Source of the DNA: Toxonevra muliebris
Taxonomy: Eukaryota > Arthropoda > Insecta > Diptera > Pallopteridae
DNA length: 64,000 nt
Direction of reading: 5' to 3'
Assembly: GCA_963691655.1 (NCBI GenBank)
Contig: OY829326.1
Coordinates: forward strand, 97,457,235-97,521,234
Of this stretch, positions 51,677-61,399 are shown piece after piece (position 1 is the first letter of the stretch; each line of letters starts with the position of its first letter). The notes under the pieces are model-generated. The model was not told the DNA's origin and did no database searches. It was given only the letters and a program-made list of their open reading frames with translations. A program made the position numbers and the translations under genes.

Positions 51677-52803
51677 TTAATAACCATGGGCGGCGCCACC
51701 ATAACCAGCTGGTGATGGGCTACCGTAGATTGGAGCACCAGCAGCAGCACCATAACCACCATCAGCTGCAATAGCAGCATTGGAACCATAACCAGCAGCA
51801 TTGGAACCATAACCAGCAGCATTGGAACCATAACCAGCAGCATTGGAACCATAACCAGCAGCATTAGAACCATAACCAGCATTGGAACCATATGATGAAG
51901 TTGCACCATAGCTGGAGGATTGATGGTAGGCGGGTTGTACAACTGGAGCAATTGGAGTATCAACCTTCTTGCCTGGTTTGTATACCTTGACGTAGACGGG
52001 ATTCAAGCTCAATGGTGTAGGCACCTTATTGATCACTTCTTGTTGATAGATAACGGATGGCTTGATTTTATAGATAACTGGTGCAGCCTTAACAATTGCG
52101 GCTGGCCCACCACCGATTGTTGTTGCTGGTAGTGCAGGTTGATTCACAATGATTGGTGGCAAAGGTTGTGTAGCAATAACTTGATGATTATTTTGTCCAG
52201 ATGGCACTAAGAGTGAACGATAGACACCTTGATCAACAACATTAGGTGCAACAACATTAATATTGCCATGACGAATGTTGGAAGCCAAGTTAGATTCAGC
52301 CAATGATTCAGCAATGGCATCGGAGTTTTTCAAGTTGCGATAAGTGGGATTAGCATTCAATGCTTGAAGTTGTGCTTGCACTTGACTCAAGCGAGCAGTC
52401 TCTGCGGGTGAGGGTTGAATTTCACCATTGGCAGCGATGTTGGAGTGCGATGGTGCAGCACCACCATTTGCAGCATGTACAAGTTCTTCGAGTCCATTCG
52501 ATGCTGACGAAGGCAAATAGGAAATTGAGCTACCACCACCAGCAGCGGGACCATAACTACTGCCAGCACCACCGGCACCGTAACCAGCACCTGGAGCAGC
52601 ACCATAACCACCACTAGATGCAGAGCCATAGCCAGCTGCGAGCTAATTATTAAATATAAGCAAAAATAATAAATAAATTTTATGTTCCGTATAGGAAGAA
52701 TTCTCTGTTATGCAATATGTTTAGTTTTATTGGATTGTTTTTTGTGTGTGAAACCTACCGGTACCGCAACGGCAAAAAGTGCGAACAAGAAACGACGGTT
52801 CAT
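51677..52803 (-). CDS. Cp36: Chorion (eggshell) protein s36
   Basis: Two exons on the minus strand: 52759-52803 (45 nt, [15 protein letters not shown]) and 51677-52642, phase 0, intron 116 bp; 336 residues. After the signal peptide there is a Gly/Ser/Ala/Tyr arm. A helical segment follows ([38 protein letters not shown]). The highly conserved central block includes [49 protein letters not shown] and [17 protein letters not shown], as in Drosophila and medfly s36. The C-terminal arm has five near-identical GYGSNAA units encoded by a 21-bp repeat, then GYGGAAHGY. It is a major structural protein of the endochorion secreted by follicle cells. Promoter: TCACGT plus TATAAAAG. AATAAA on the minus strand is at 51576-51581. 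Confidence 0.96.
51775..51882. repeat. Cp36: 21-bp tandem repeat inside s36
   Basis: About five copies of GCAGCATTGGAACCATAACCA (plus-strand reading), nearly identical at DNA level, encode the GYGSNAA heptads. Near-identity at silent sites points to recent expansion or homogenisation. Confidence 0.9.
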
Positions 52804-52881
52804 GGTTTTGTTTTAATGCTTATGTTGAACTGTTCGCTGAAGTTCGCCAATCTACTATTTGTACTAAATATGTTATTGATG

Positions 52882-52933
52882 CTTTTATATGTGAGACGAA
52901 CGACAACAGCGATTGGGGGCCGCCGGTACGTGA
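52882..52933 (-). promoter_or_regulatory. Cp36: s36 promoter: TCACGT hexamer and TATAAAAG box
   Basis: On the minus strand TCACGT at 52933-52928 is followed by a perfect TATAAAAG at 52889-52882, so transcription should begin near 52852 with a 5' UTR of about 50 nt. The arrangement agrees with Drosophila and medfly s36 promoters. Confidence 0.85.
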
Positions 52934-55740
52934 TTTCTCTGCGAATATACAATTTCGATGACAATTTTCCGACTTTATCCGAGAGATTATTATTTATTTT
53001 GCACGCGATATCTTCATACATACAAAAAAAGAAGAAAAAAAAAAAACGAATTGTTTGCGGCATTTTCTCTGTTGCTCGTTAGATGTGAGCGATAATCATC
53101 ATCACATGTACACAAAGTAGTTCATAGTAAATACTTATACCGCGAAAGTGTTTAATACTTCCGCTTATCGAAATATGTTGATGCTTGATAAAAGTTAACA
53201 TGATTGGTATTAAAATTTTTATAATTGTCTGTACTTAACCATTTCTACTTCATTTCATATATGACATAATTTATTTTTGGATATTTTTGTAGGTAGATAA
53301 AGAATTGTAGCTATGTAAGAATGTATTAACATTAAAGTTTTCCAGTTTGAATTAACAACTTTAAATTGTCGTGAAACTATCCCCAGCATATTTTATTTAA
53401 CATTCTTCCCCATTATGGGTAATTTTTACCCTCTAGTTTTTCGTATAGAAATAAGAAATTTTAATTGAATTTTTTATGTAATTTTTACCTGTGATGGAAG
53501 CTGAGGATTAATTATTTCAAAGTATAAACAAATTTTGAAAAGCTTTAGTCCGGAATATGTGCAGTAACTCGGAGATATTCTGCTGCTACTATTACACTGT
53601 GTGGACTTAGGGCCAAAAACCTCATTTTTGAGAGTTGCAAGTGTGTACTTAATCATAACTCCATATAATTTTTGTTCGATCTATAAATTTTACATGCCAT
53701 TTGAAAGATAAGATATTGACGCTTATGACGTTTAAATTATAATAAAACATTGCAGATTATGCAGCAAAATACTATGAAAATTTGAATTTATTATGTTTTT
53801 TACTTCTAAACATTTATTTTGTTAAACACTATTAAATATTAATACTTTAATTAAAACTATATTTAATACAGTTTCCAATGACCTAACACTTTTAAAAATC
53901 TATTCAGATTAAAAAAAAAAAATATGCATAGGGAAGAGTTGTCCAAAGTTGGCACTGTGGGTTAAGACGTGTTTCTTAGAGATGAAGCGCGTGTCGGGTT
54001 GACCATTTTTTTGTATGACAGGTTGGTAGATATGGACGTAATTTATGCTGACAATTGTCACTTTAGTTTTCGCTTGACAACGTGACCGCGCAAACGGAAT
54101 TCCATTTACTTGCATTCTTGTGAATCAGCTATAGCTGTGTAAATATTTGGCAAGTTCAATTGATTGAATGCATTACCTTCTGTGTTCTGCGTGTTTTCGC
54201 CTGATAAAGTCGATTTTTCACTCGGATTTGTTTCGTGTGTGTAATAGCATGAAATGTGTAAAAACTTGTAGTGGTCTTGAGACGGGACCAAACAGGTGGT
54301 TCTGAGTCGGCACCTTTCTTTTTTTTTTCCTTTTTTTTTATTTGGTATTTTATTTTATTATGTTTCATATACATTTTGCTTATCTGTTGTCAGTTTTTCG
54401 ATTCACCCAGTGAAACAGATGCCTCACAGTAAGCTCACAAAATTTTTTTTTTTGAATAATCATATAACTTTATTAGTTATTTTGTTATGCAAATCGGTTA
54501 CAAGTGATGAACGCCTTTGTCAGTTTCATCGGTTTTAGCAGTTTTTTAATTTTTTTTTCTTTCTTTTTGAAATCCATTTTTGTAATTGAGAAGTTTTGCT
54601 ATTCTATAAATAACGTTTGATAATAAACAAAATAAAATAAACAACTCAGGATCAAGGATGCCGGCTTAGGACCACCACTTTGAGAAATAGTAAAAATTGC
54701 TTCTTCACTTTGCTCTGCATTGCGACCGCAAAAATTACTTTACACTGCTCCAAACGACATAGAATTGTAGGCAAAGGATCGTGGTACCGTGGTTAAAGTG
54801 CCATTACACCCTGTTTAACCCTTGTTTTAGGGAAAAACTCTTACGGTGACGACTTAGGACTAGTCTCCCCTACTTTAAAAAACTTAAAAAAGTTAATCTA
54901 TTAGTTTATGAGTACACAACGACAATTTTTTTTGTATGTGAATTAAGTGACTAAATCTAAAATCTCTATAACTTAAAAAAATTGCATTCGATTCTGATTA
55001 ATTATCGCTTATTTAAAGTGAAATTGAACGCGGTTTCGAAAATTAAACAAACAAGCTTCATATAGAACAAAATATGTGAGTTGTTAAAATGATTTAAAAG
55101 TTTGAAACAAATTAACAAATGGGAGTTCTCATGATGTTTTGGATCAGAGCTCCGTGGTTTTTCACAGCTATATAAACTGTCATATAACGGTATCTTTAGG
55201 TACCTTTTTCTTCTATTGCATTCAAAATTTCTAGTATGCAGTTATTTTTAGTTTAACTCGACCTGCAACCTGTACTAGGTGTTTAAAGTAATTTTTCCAC
55301 TGTAGCACAGTGCTATTTGCTTTTCGCCTCCATTCATGTTGTGCGTATTACATGTTTTTAAACACAAAGTGAGGGGCGAATGATGGAGTGATTAGGGCGA
55401 TGTAATGTTGACGATCACGGGCTGGTCATGGGCATGAGTTATTGTTTTTTCAATATAAAGTAAGAGCGAGAGAGTAAACCAAATGATCTGGCTTTTAATA
55501 CTAAATCACAATAATTTACAATTGCAATTCGCAAAAATTTACTTTAAGTAGCAAAATAGTACACTTTTAATGGAAAATGCAAGAAAATGGAAATGAAAGT
55601 TAATAAATTAATAGCAACACTTACCACTTGCATTATTGTTTTGATAGCAAAAAAAAAAAAATAATTAAAAATGTATGAAAATATATGAAATAAAAGTACT
55701 TATAAATCAGAAAAAATACTGAAAGAAAAGAAATCGAGAT
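52934..55740. other. Upstream flank of s36, no gene seen
   Basis: AT-rich, with poly-A/T runs near 53025-53045 and 54309-54345. It would hold distal s36 control DNA. Short frames lack support. Confidence 0.4.
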
Positions 55741-55743
55741 AAT

Positions 55744-56443
55744 AGGTCTGTTCACGTACAAAACATTTTTAAAAATTGTTGCAAGTTTCTACAAGTAAAG
55801 TGAAGTGTGTACTCGAAAAACTTGCAGCGAGAGAGCGTAAAAAAATGATAGAGAAAAGCAGCTGCAAGTTTCTAATAGGAAAATTTTTACTTGTAAGAAT
55901 TTCAGCAGCAGAAAAAAAAGAACTGTCAAAAATCTAAACGTCAACAAGAAGTGTGTTTTGGATCCGACAATTTGTTACGAAGTGTTACATGGGGGAGGGG
56001 GGTGATCGATGTGTTGCATCGATTTATTCTATTAAATACAGATAACTTCAAAATTTCACTAGTTTATAAAATGAATTTTCTCCCGCTGAATTTGAAAATC
56101 ATGGCTTTTATGGATAGAAGGAAATCAAACGAAAAATGATAAAATTAATTATAAGCTTTTGATTGAGTGCTATTGCTTGCAATCCATTCTCTTTATTTTT
56201 TGTTAGTGTTTACATATTATTAGAATAGTATGTTTTGCTACGATGTGTTAGGATCAGCAGGGCAGGGCTCAAAATTGGTCAAAAATTGCGTTACATAATA
56301 TGTGAACGGCCCCTTACTTGCAAGTTTTTACTAGTTTTCTGTACGCGTACTTTTTCTGCTATTTGTCTCTTTGCGGTAATTTCTCAATCTTTCTTTTACT
56401 CTCTCGCTGCAAGTTTTTACTGAGAAAATATGTGAACAGACCC
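55744..56443. mobile_element. MITE-like element with long subterminal repeats, about 700 bp
   Basis: Ends AGGTCTGTTCACGTA (left) and GGGTCTGTTCACATA (right, inverted). Arms of 150-190 bp share ACTTGCAGCGAGAGAG, several GCAAGTTTTTAC units and A-rich spacers. The centre is unique and noncoding. Solo or partial arms of the same family lie at about 50520-50740 and 3380-3500, so it is a dispersed family. ATAAT occurs on both flanks but the target duplication is uncertain. A short internal-repeat pattern like this is common in hAT-related non-autonomous elements; the class is inferred. Confidence 0.65.
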
Positions 56444-56499
56444 AATAATACAATCATCAGCATAACATACTTTGGTCAGAAAAAAGGGAGTAAAAAGTG

Positions 56500-57000
56500 G
56501 CGTGACCGAGTATCGCTTGTTTTTTATTTATTTTTTTATTGATTGAAACGTTATGAAAGATATTTACATTTCATTACACTACAACTATTTAGTTCCCAAG
56601 ACTTTCAAGCAGTTTACTTCTAATACAATACAATTTTTTGAAGCATCTCTCATTTAGTAGCTTAGCTTAGGTTAACTTCGTATTAAATCACGGCCATTGC
56701 CATGTCTAAAATATTCTATTTTCTGTTTTTCGATTGTGGCAAGCATTCTGCGCACCTAGCACTTCGGAGATGTTCTGAAAACTATATTAATTTATATCAG
56801 GGTTTAAAAAAACTAGAACATTTGCTTTGCTACGACTGATGAAATATTATATATATATTTTTTTTAAGTGCTGAAGGCCTTAGTCGCCATTGTTACTTTT
56901 ATATTAGCTTATAATTTATAATTCTAAGTTAATAAATTAATAATAATAATAATATATATATATAATAGCAGTAGCACATCGATAGCCAATGATGTGCAAT
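56500..57000. repeat. Probable LINE 3'-end debris and AT microsatellite
   Basis: CTGAAGGCCTTAGTCGCC followed by AT-rich sequence and an AATAATAAT/ATAT run (56939-56966) resembles the 3' end of a fly LINE with a simple-repeat tail. No coding sequence remains, so the call is weak. Confidence 0.3.
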
Positions 57001-57120
57001 AGTATTATAGTAACTGCAACACTGTGCAAAAGTCAAACGTTGACTGGTTAAAAGCAGCACAATTCATAAAAATGCAAAGTAATAGCAAATGAGTTTGTTT
57101 CGCTGCCATTTTCAGCAGCA

Positions 57121-57203
57121 CATCGTCGCCTGAGTATTGATTTGACGTATAGGCATAGGAATACTTATACAGATACGCCAAATCCATTCTCAGGCGACGA
57201 CAT
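57121..57203. other. Hairpin with 30-bp arms
   Basis: Left arm 57121-57150 and right arm 57173-57203 pair over about 30 bases with three mismatches, around a 22-base loop. The stem includes the GC-rich perfect block TCGTCGCCTGAG. Size and shape resemble a microRNA precursor on either strand. It could equally be a decayed inverted-repeat transposon. Confidence 0.5.
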
Positions 57204-57229
57204 ATCAAATCAACTATGGTGAAAAGCAA

Positions 57230-58085
57230 CAGAACATGAATTTTTGTTATTTTAGCTTTTGGCCAATATTTTCAACCGGACTATTTAATTTGATAGCATT
57301 TTATTTGGAAAATTATAAAAACATATAATTAAATATCTCTGAAGTTTGACCCGATTCGAAAACCTTCAAACAAGGCCGGTTTTGCAGGAAAATTAGACTC
57401 CGAAAAAGTATATTGGTGCCTTCAGTCACTTCTGCGACTCCATATTACTCGTATTTATACTTCTCCTATTTCGCCATCTGGAAACCAATTCGCTGTAATA
57501 TTTTGATAGATAACAGGTAAAAACTAGGCTAGTAAGAAAAATGGAACGATTTGCGCTTCAATAACACACTGAAATTGTTCATATTCACTATAGAAACTAA
57601 GCGAAGGAAGCTGTTTCAGGTAATGGACTACGCTATCGAGGAATGATTACTGCATTTTTATAGTCACAAAATTGACCAAAGCGCTGCTTATTTCTTGGAA
57701 ATGGAAAATTTCATGAAGCCTGGATATGAAAGAGGGTTGTGGAGGTCATTTGGCTGATATTGTTATTCATTGTTAATATTTCATAAAGAATACGTGTTTT
57801 CTTGATAAATCAAAATGAATAGCATTTCTTGCAGATATCAACTCTCTTACTGCTTTACTATATCGTCTCATACGATCTGTTCCAATAATACATTTTTAAA
57901 ATCGGATTACAAAAATGTACATAATTTGCCGATGTTGCATTGCCATTGACATACAAAAACTCTTGAATGGAAGAGGCAATAAAAAAGCTACCAACTCAAC
58001 AAAAATTTATAAAAGTAGTTCACATTCGTAAGCTGAAATTGCTAACTAAAGTAGAATTTAACTTAAAAAATGTGCTTAAATAATA
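57230..58085. other. Intergenic stretch downstream of the third chorion-like gene
   Basis: No coding sequence recognised. Minus-strand AATAAA signals for the upstream gene lie at 58089-58098, just inside the right edge. Confidence 0.4.
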
Positions 58086-58193
58086 ATTTTTATTTATTTA
58101 AAACAAAAAAATTATATCAGTTCTTAAACTTATGAATAAATATAACAAACTTATTAACTAAATTTTTTAGAATTAGACATCAGACATCAAGCT

Positions 58194-59675
58194 CTATAAT
58201 CCCTGATTGAATAGTTCACGACTTGAACGACCGATGTGATTATAATCGCTAAAGGATGATTTCAATGGTGTATTATTGCTGCTATCGTAATTAGATGATG
58301 ATGATGATGATGATGCTGAGGACGATTGCGACGACGACGATAATGAAGCTGCTGGTTTCGTGGATACAATGTAACGTAGACCTTGCGTTGAATCATCAGA
58401 ATTTTGATTTGAATGTTGATAAATATTTTGAGTATCGTATGATGATGACGATGATGAGCCACCATCGCTGCCAGCTTCGTAAGTGGAAGGATTAAAGTAA
58501 TTGTGTGTTGTGTATGGGGAATACTGTGTTAATGTTTGATGTTGTTGTTGTGGTTGTGTTTGTTTGTGTTGTTGCTGTTGTATTTGTTGATTGTGTGGCA
58601 TTGCGTATTCAGTGTATTTTGTGTCTGTGTTTGCGTTAGATTGCGTTTGTTCTGGGTGTGTGTTTGTGTTTGTTTGTGTATGTGTATTGTGCGATTGTGT
58701 GTGTGCATGTGTGTGAATTTGTACTTCACTTTCACCAATATCCTCGAAAATAGTATTACGGTGATAAATAACCGGTGGCATTTTAACCACTACGGGCATC
58801 TCATCTAAATGGTGTATGGTTTTTTTGGTTTCAGGTAAATGCACCACTACCGGTGAAGTGTATAGTTTTGTTGTTTTTCCTTTGGAATATTTAATGTTTT
58901 TAGTGTTTTTTGTTGTATGTTTGGTAGGTGTGTATTTTAAGTTGATCTGTTGCACTTTTGCTGCTCTATTGCGATTTTTACGTTTCCCATTGGTGGATAT
59001 TTTATGATGATTGTCAAACAAGATAGATTCATATTGTTGTTGCTCGGTTTTCTCTGCAGCTGAGTTGTTTGTATAGTTTTTGTTGGATGCATCGTTGGCT
59101 TCGATCTCTAGTTCTAATTTTTCCTTTGGTGAATCTCTTTTCCTTATCTCATTTCCTCCTGCTTCGGTTGTGGTGCCATACTTGATAAAATCTTGCGTTG
59201 CATACTCCCTCTCTTTGGAATAGTTGTTGTTGCTATTCCTTTCCACTGGGTTCACATTTGATGTTACATACTCATGATGCTCTTTATACAAAGAGCCATC
59301 TTCGCTCATATTATAGATGCCATTGTAATTCTCATTTCCGCCCACCTGCAAATGTATTGCATGCTTGAAGTCTTCACCCAAGTGCGCCAACCAGAATGCA
59401 TCGTCCACCTCGCCAGTGGTGAATATGCGTGTTGTCTGTCCGGTTTGCACTGTACCGGCGCTATTACTGTCACCATTTTGCTGCGCCACATCCACCAAAT
59501 CATAGGCGGGTGGCGACTGCGGAGGATCTTCAGTGCTGGCATTCAATTTTGCACATGACTATATGGAAAATATAAGGAGTGTTTAGGGGAGTTGAGTTTG
59601 GTGATGTTATTTGTTAGAAACACTTACATGTCGCACCAAGAGAAATGCCAAAACTATGCCAAGTTGCCATAGCAT
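58194..59675 (-). CDS. Chorion-like secreted protein, resembles minor 7F chorion genes (Cp7Fb/Cp7Fc type)
   Basis: Two exons on the minus strand: 59628-59675 (48 nt, MLWQLGIVLAFLLVRH) and 58194-59558, phase 0, intron 69 bp; 470 residues. Exon 1 is a signal-peptide core and is the same size and phase as in s38. The middle has VVVHLPETKK, HHLDEMPVVVKMPPVIYHR, a Val/Pro/His pattern like the central domain of s38. On either side are low-complexity arms: Asn/Glu/Lys-rich before it; then His/Thr/Gln runs, and a Ser-rich end (SSSSQSSSASSSSSS). The promoter has TCACGT and TATTTAA. Position, strand, architecture and promoter all match s36 and s38, so a follicle-cell eggshell role is likely. The Drosophila X cluster contains further 7F chorion genes, but I cannot say which is the ortholog. 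Confidence 0.78.
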
Positions 59676-59767
59676 TTTAGCATTCTTTCATTTCCAAAAA
59701 TAAAAAACGTTTACACTCAACACAATCTCATCTTATTAACTGATCTAAGATTGTGGCGAGATTTCTC

Positions 59768-59847
59768 TTAAATATCTCGTTTAGTAAACAAGTTTCTGAA
59801 ATGCATACTCTTATTTGCTTACTTTGCAATTTTATAAACAGACGTGA
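59768..59847 (-). promoter_or_regulatory. Third chorion-like gene promoter: TCACGT and TATTTAA
   Basis: On the minus strand TCACGT lies at 59847-59842. TATTTAA at 59774-59768 would place the start near 59740; a second TATA-like motif, TATAAAA, lies at 59836-59830 but is only 6 bases from TCACGT. The first arrangement resembles the s38 promoter. Confidence 0.65.
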
Positions 59848-59849
59848 TT

Positions 59850-60790
59850 AATTTTCGATTCAATTGTGTCGCGATTTCGTTTCGTAATTTGGTATTAAGT
59901 TTTTCAGATTGTTTATAATTCTTCACAGAGTGTCTATACAACATAAGCGAAGAGACCTTCATTTTATGCATTTAATTAATATTTTGTGATTTTATTTTTT
60001 CTTTTTCGGATTTTGTGTAATATTAAAAATATTTTGAAATTTGCGAAACAGATATTCTCATTATGGAATTAACCTTCATTTAGCAATTTAATTTAGTTTA
60101 CCTTGAGCTTGCGTTACATGTGCTGGTAAATCCTATATTCATGTTATGTTCTAAAAGAAAGTGGGTGAAACGTGTTTGTGTTCTTGAATTAGTACTTTGT
60201 ACTTTTGACGTATGTAAAATTAGCTTTTCAATGCCAAAAAATAAAGAAATTATGTAGGTATCTAATAATAAAGATGAACGTGTGCTTTTTTGGATCTCAT
60301 TTCCGTGGTATATTTAAGGTTTTTCTAAGTAAAATAGTTTTTTTTTTTGCAATTTATACCTAAGAAATATTATCATATCAAATTATTTCTATCGAAAATT
60401 ATCTAGAATTATATTATATGGTAAATGAAGATTGCAAAGCATTTTCCGCATTGAATGTGGCTCAAATTACAATACTTGATTATCGCCAACCAACGTCAAA
60501 TATTATTAAAACCAAGTGTGATTAAAAGTTTAACTTAAATTAAAGGTTCTTACTATATTTGTACTATGTACTATATTAAAAAATATTTTTCTACTTCGAA
60601 GAAAATTTCAATATGGAAATAAAATTCATTCTGCCGCCATTTTAGGAATATTTATTTTCTAATTTCAGTTGATTTTTCTATAGGAGTAGAATTGTTTTAC
60701 TGTAGAATAAAAAAAATTGTAGATTTTTAAGTCGAGAATATCAGTAATTTATTTGATAAAATGCATCACTCTCTCAATTAGTTACTATTA
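59850..60790. other. Upstream flank of the third chorion-like gene, no gene seen
   Basis: AT-rich noncoding DNA without recognisable coding sequence. Confidence 0.4.
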
Positions 60791-60796
60791 ATTTAA

Positions 60797-61397
60797 GGGG
60801 TTACACGCACTTAGAATTTTTTAGTAATTAATCGAAGGATTTAGAGTTCCGATAAATACTTATCTTTTTATAACCAATTTAAGGCCAAAATTTGCACCAA
60901 AAATCAAAATTTTTGTGATTGTAAAGCCGCCATTTTGTTTGAAATAGATATTTTTATAATACTTTCGATCAATTTCTTGATAATACTTTGCATTAACTAA
61001 ATCTTGTTGTCTTTCCTATTTTAGTTGATCCAATCCAGAAATATCGTGCTCATCGCAAGACGCCTTTTTTACAGGGCTTCCCGGAAATCATCTACAGAAG
61101 CTTTGAAAATCATTATTTAAAAAAAGAAATGTTAAAAAATTCTAAAATATCGTCGTCGTATCGTGATACACACATAAGTATACGTTTTAACTGCATCACC
61201 AAAAATCCAATTTATTATGTCTTTCGAATTGTAGAAGCTTATTAATACGGATCCAACTAAAAAAATTAATTTGGACTTAGTGATTTCTGCTTGAACGACG
61301 ACGATATGCATATAAACTTTTATTTGAATGAAAGGTCTTTTCCGGAAAAATTCTTGAAAAACCGCTTGTTTTCGGCCTTCTAAGTGCGTATAACCCC
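60797..61397. mobile_element. TTAA-flanked element with inverted ends, 601 bp
   Basis: Left end GGGGTTACACGCACTTAGAA and right end, inverted, GGGGTTATACGCACTTAGAA differ at one position. TTAA sits directly outside both ends (60793-60796 and 61398-61401), as expected for a piggyBac-type target duplication. No transposase frame, so it would be non-autonomous. Interior phrases such as GCCGCCATTTTG are shared with repeat DNA at 15.6-16.4 kb. Confidence 0.75.
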
Positions 61398-61399
61398 TT

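Noticed and set aside
52387..52629. Second minus-strand frame over s36, and similar ones at 51673-51963 and 46767-47063
   Set aside because: Val/Leu-rich shadows of Gly/Ala/Tyr repeat coding in the true frame.
58536..58808. Plus-strand Cys/Leu/Val-rich open frame
   Set aside because: It is the antisense of the His/Thr/Gln-rich part of the chorion-like gene; low-complexity artefact.
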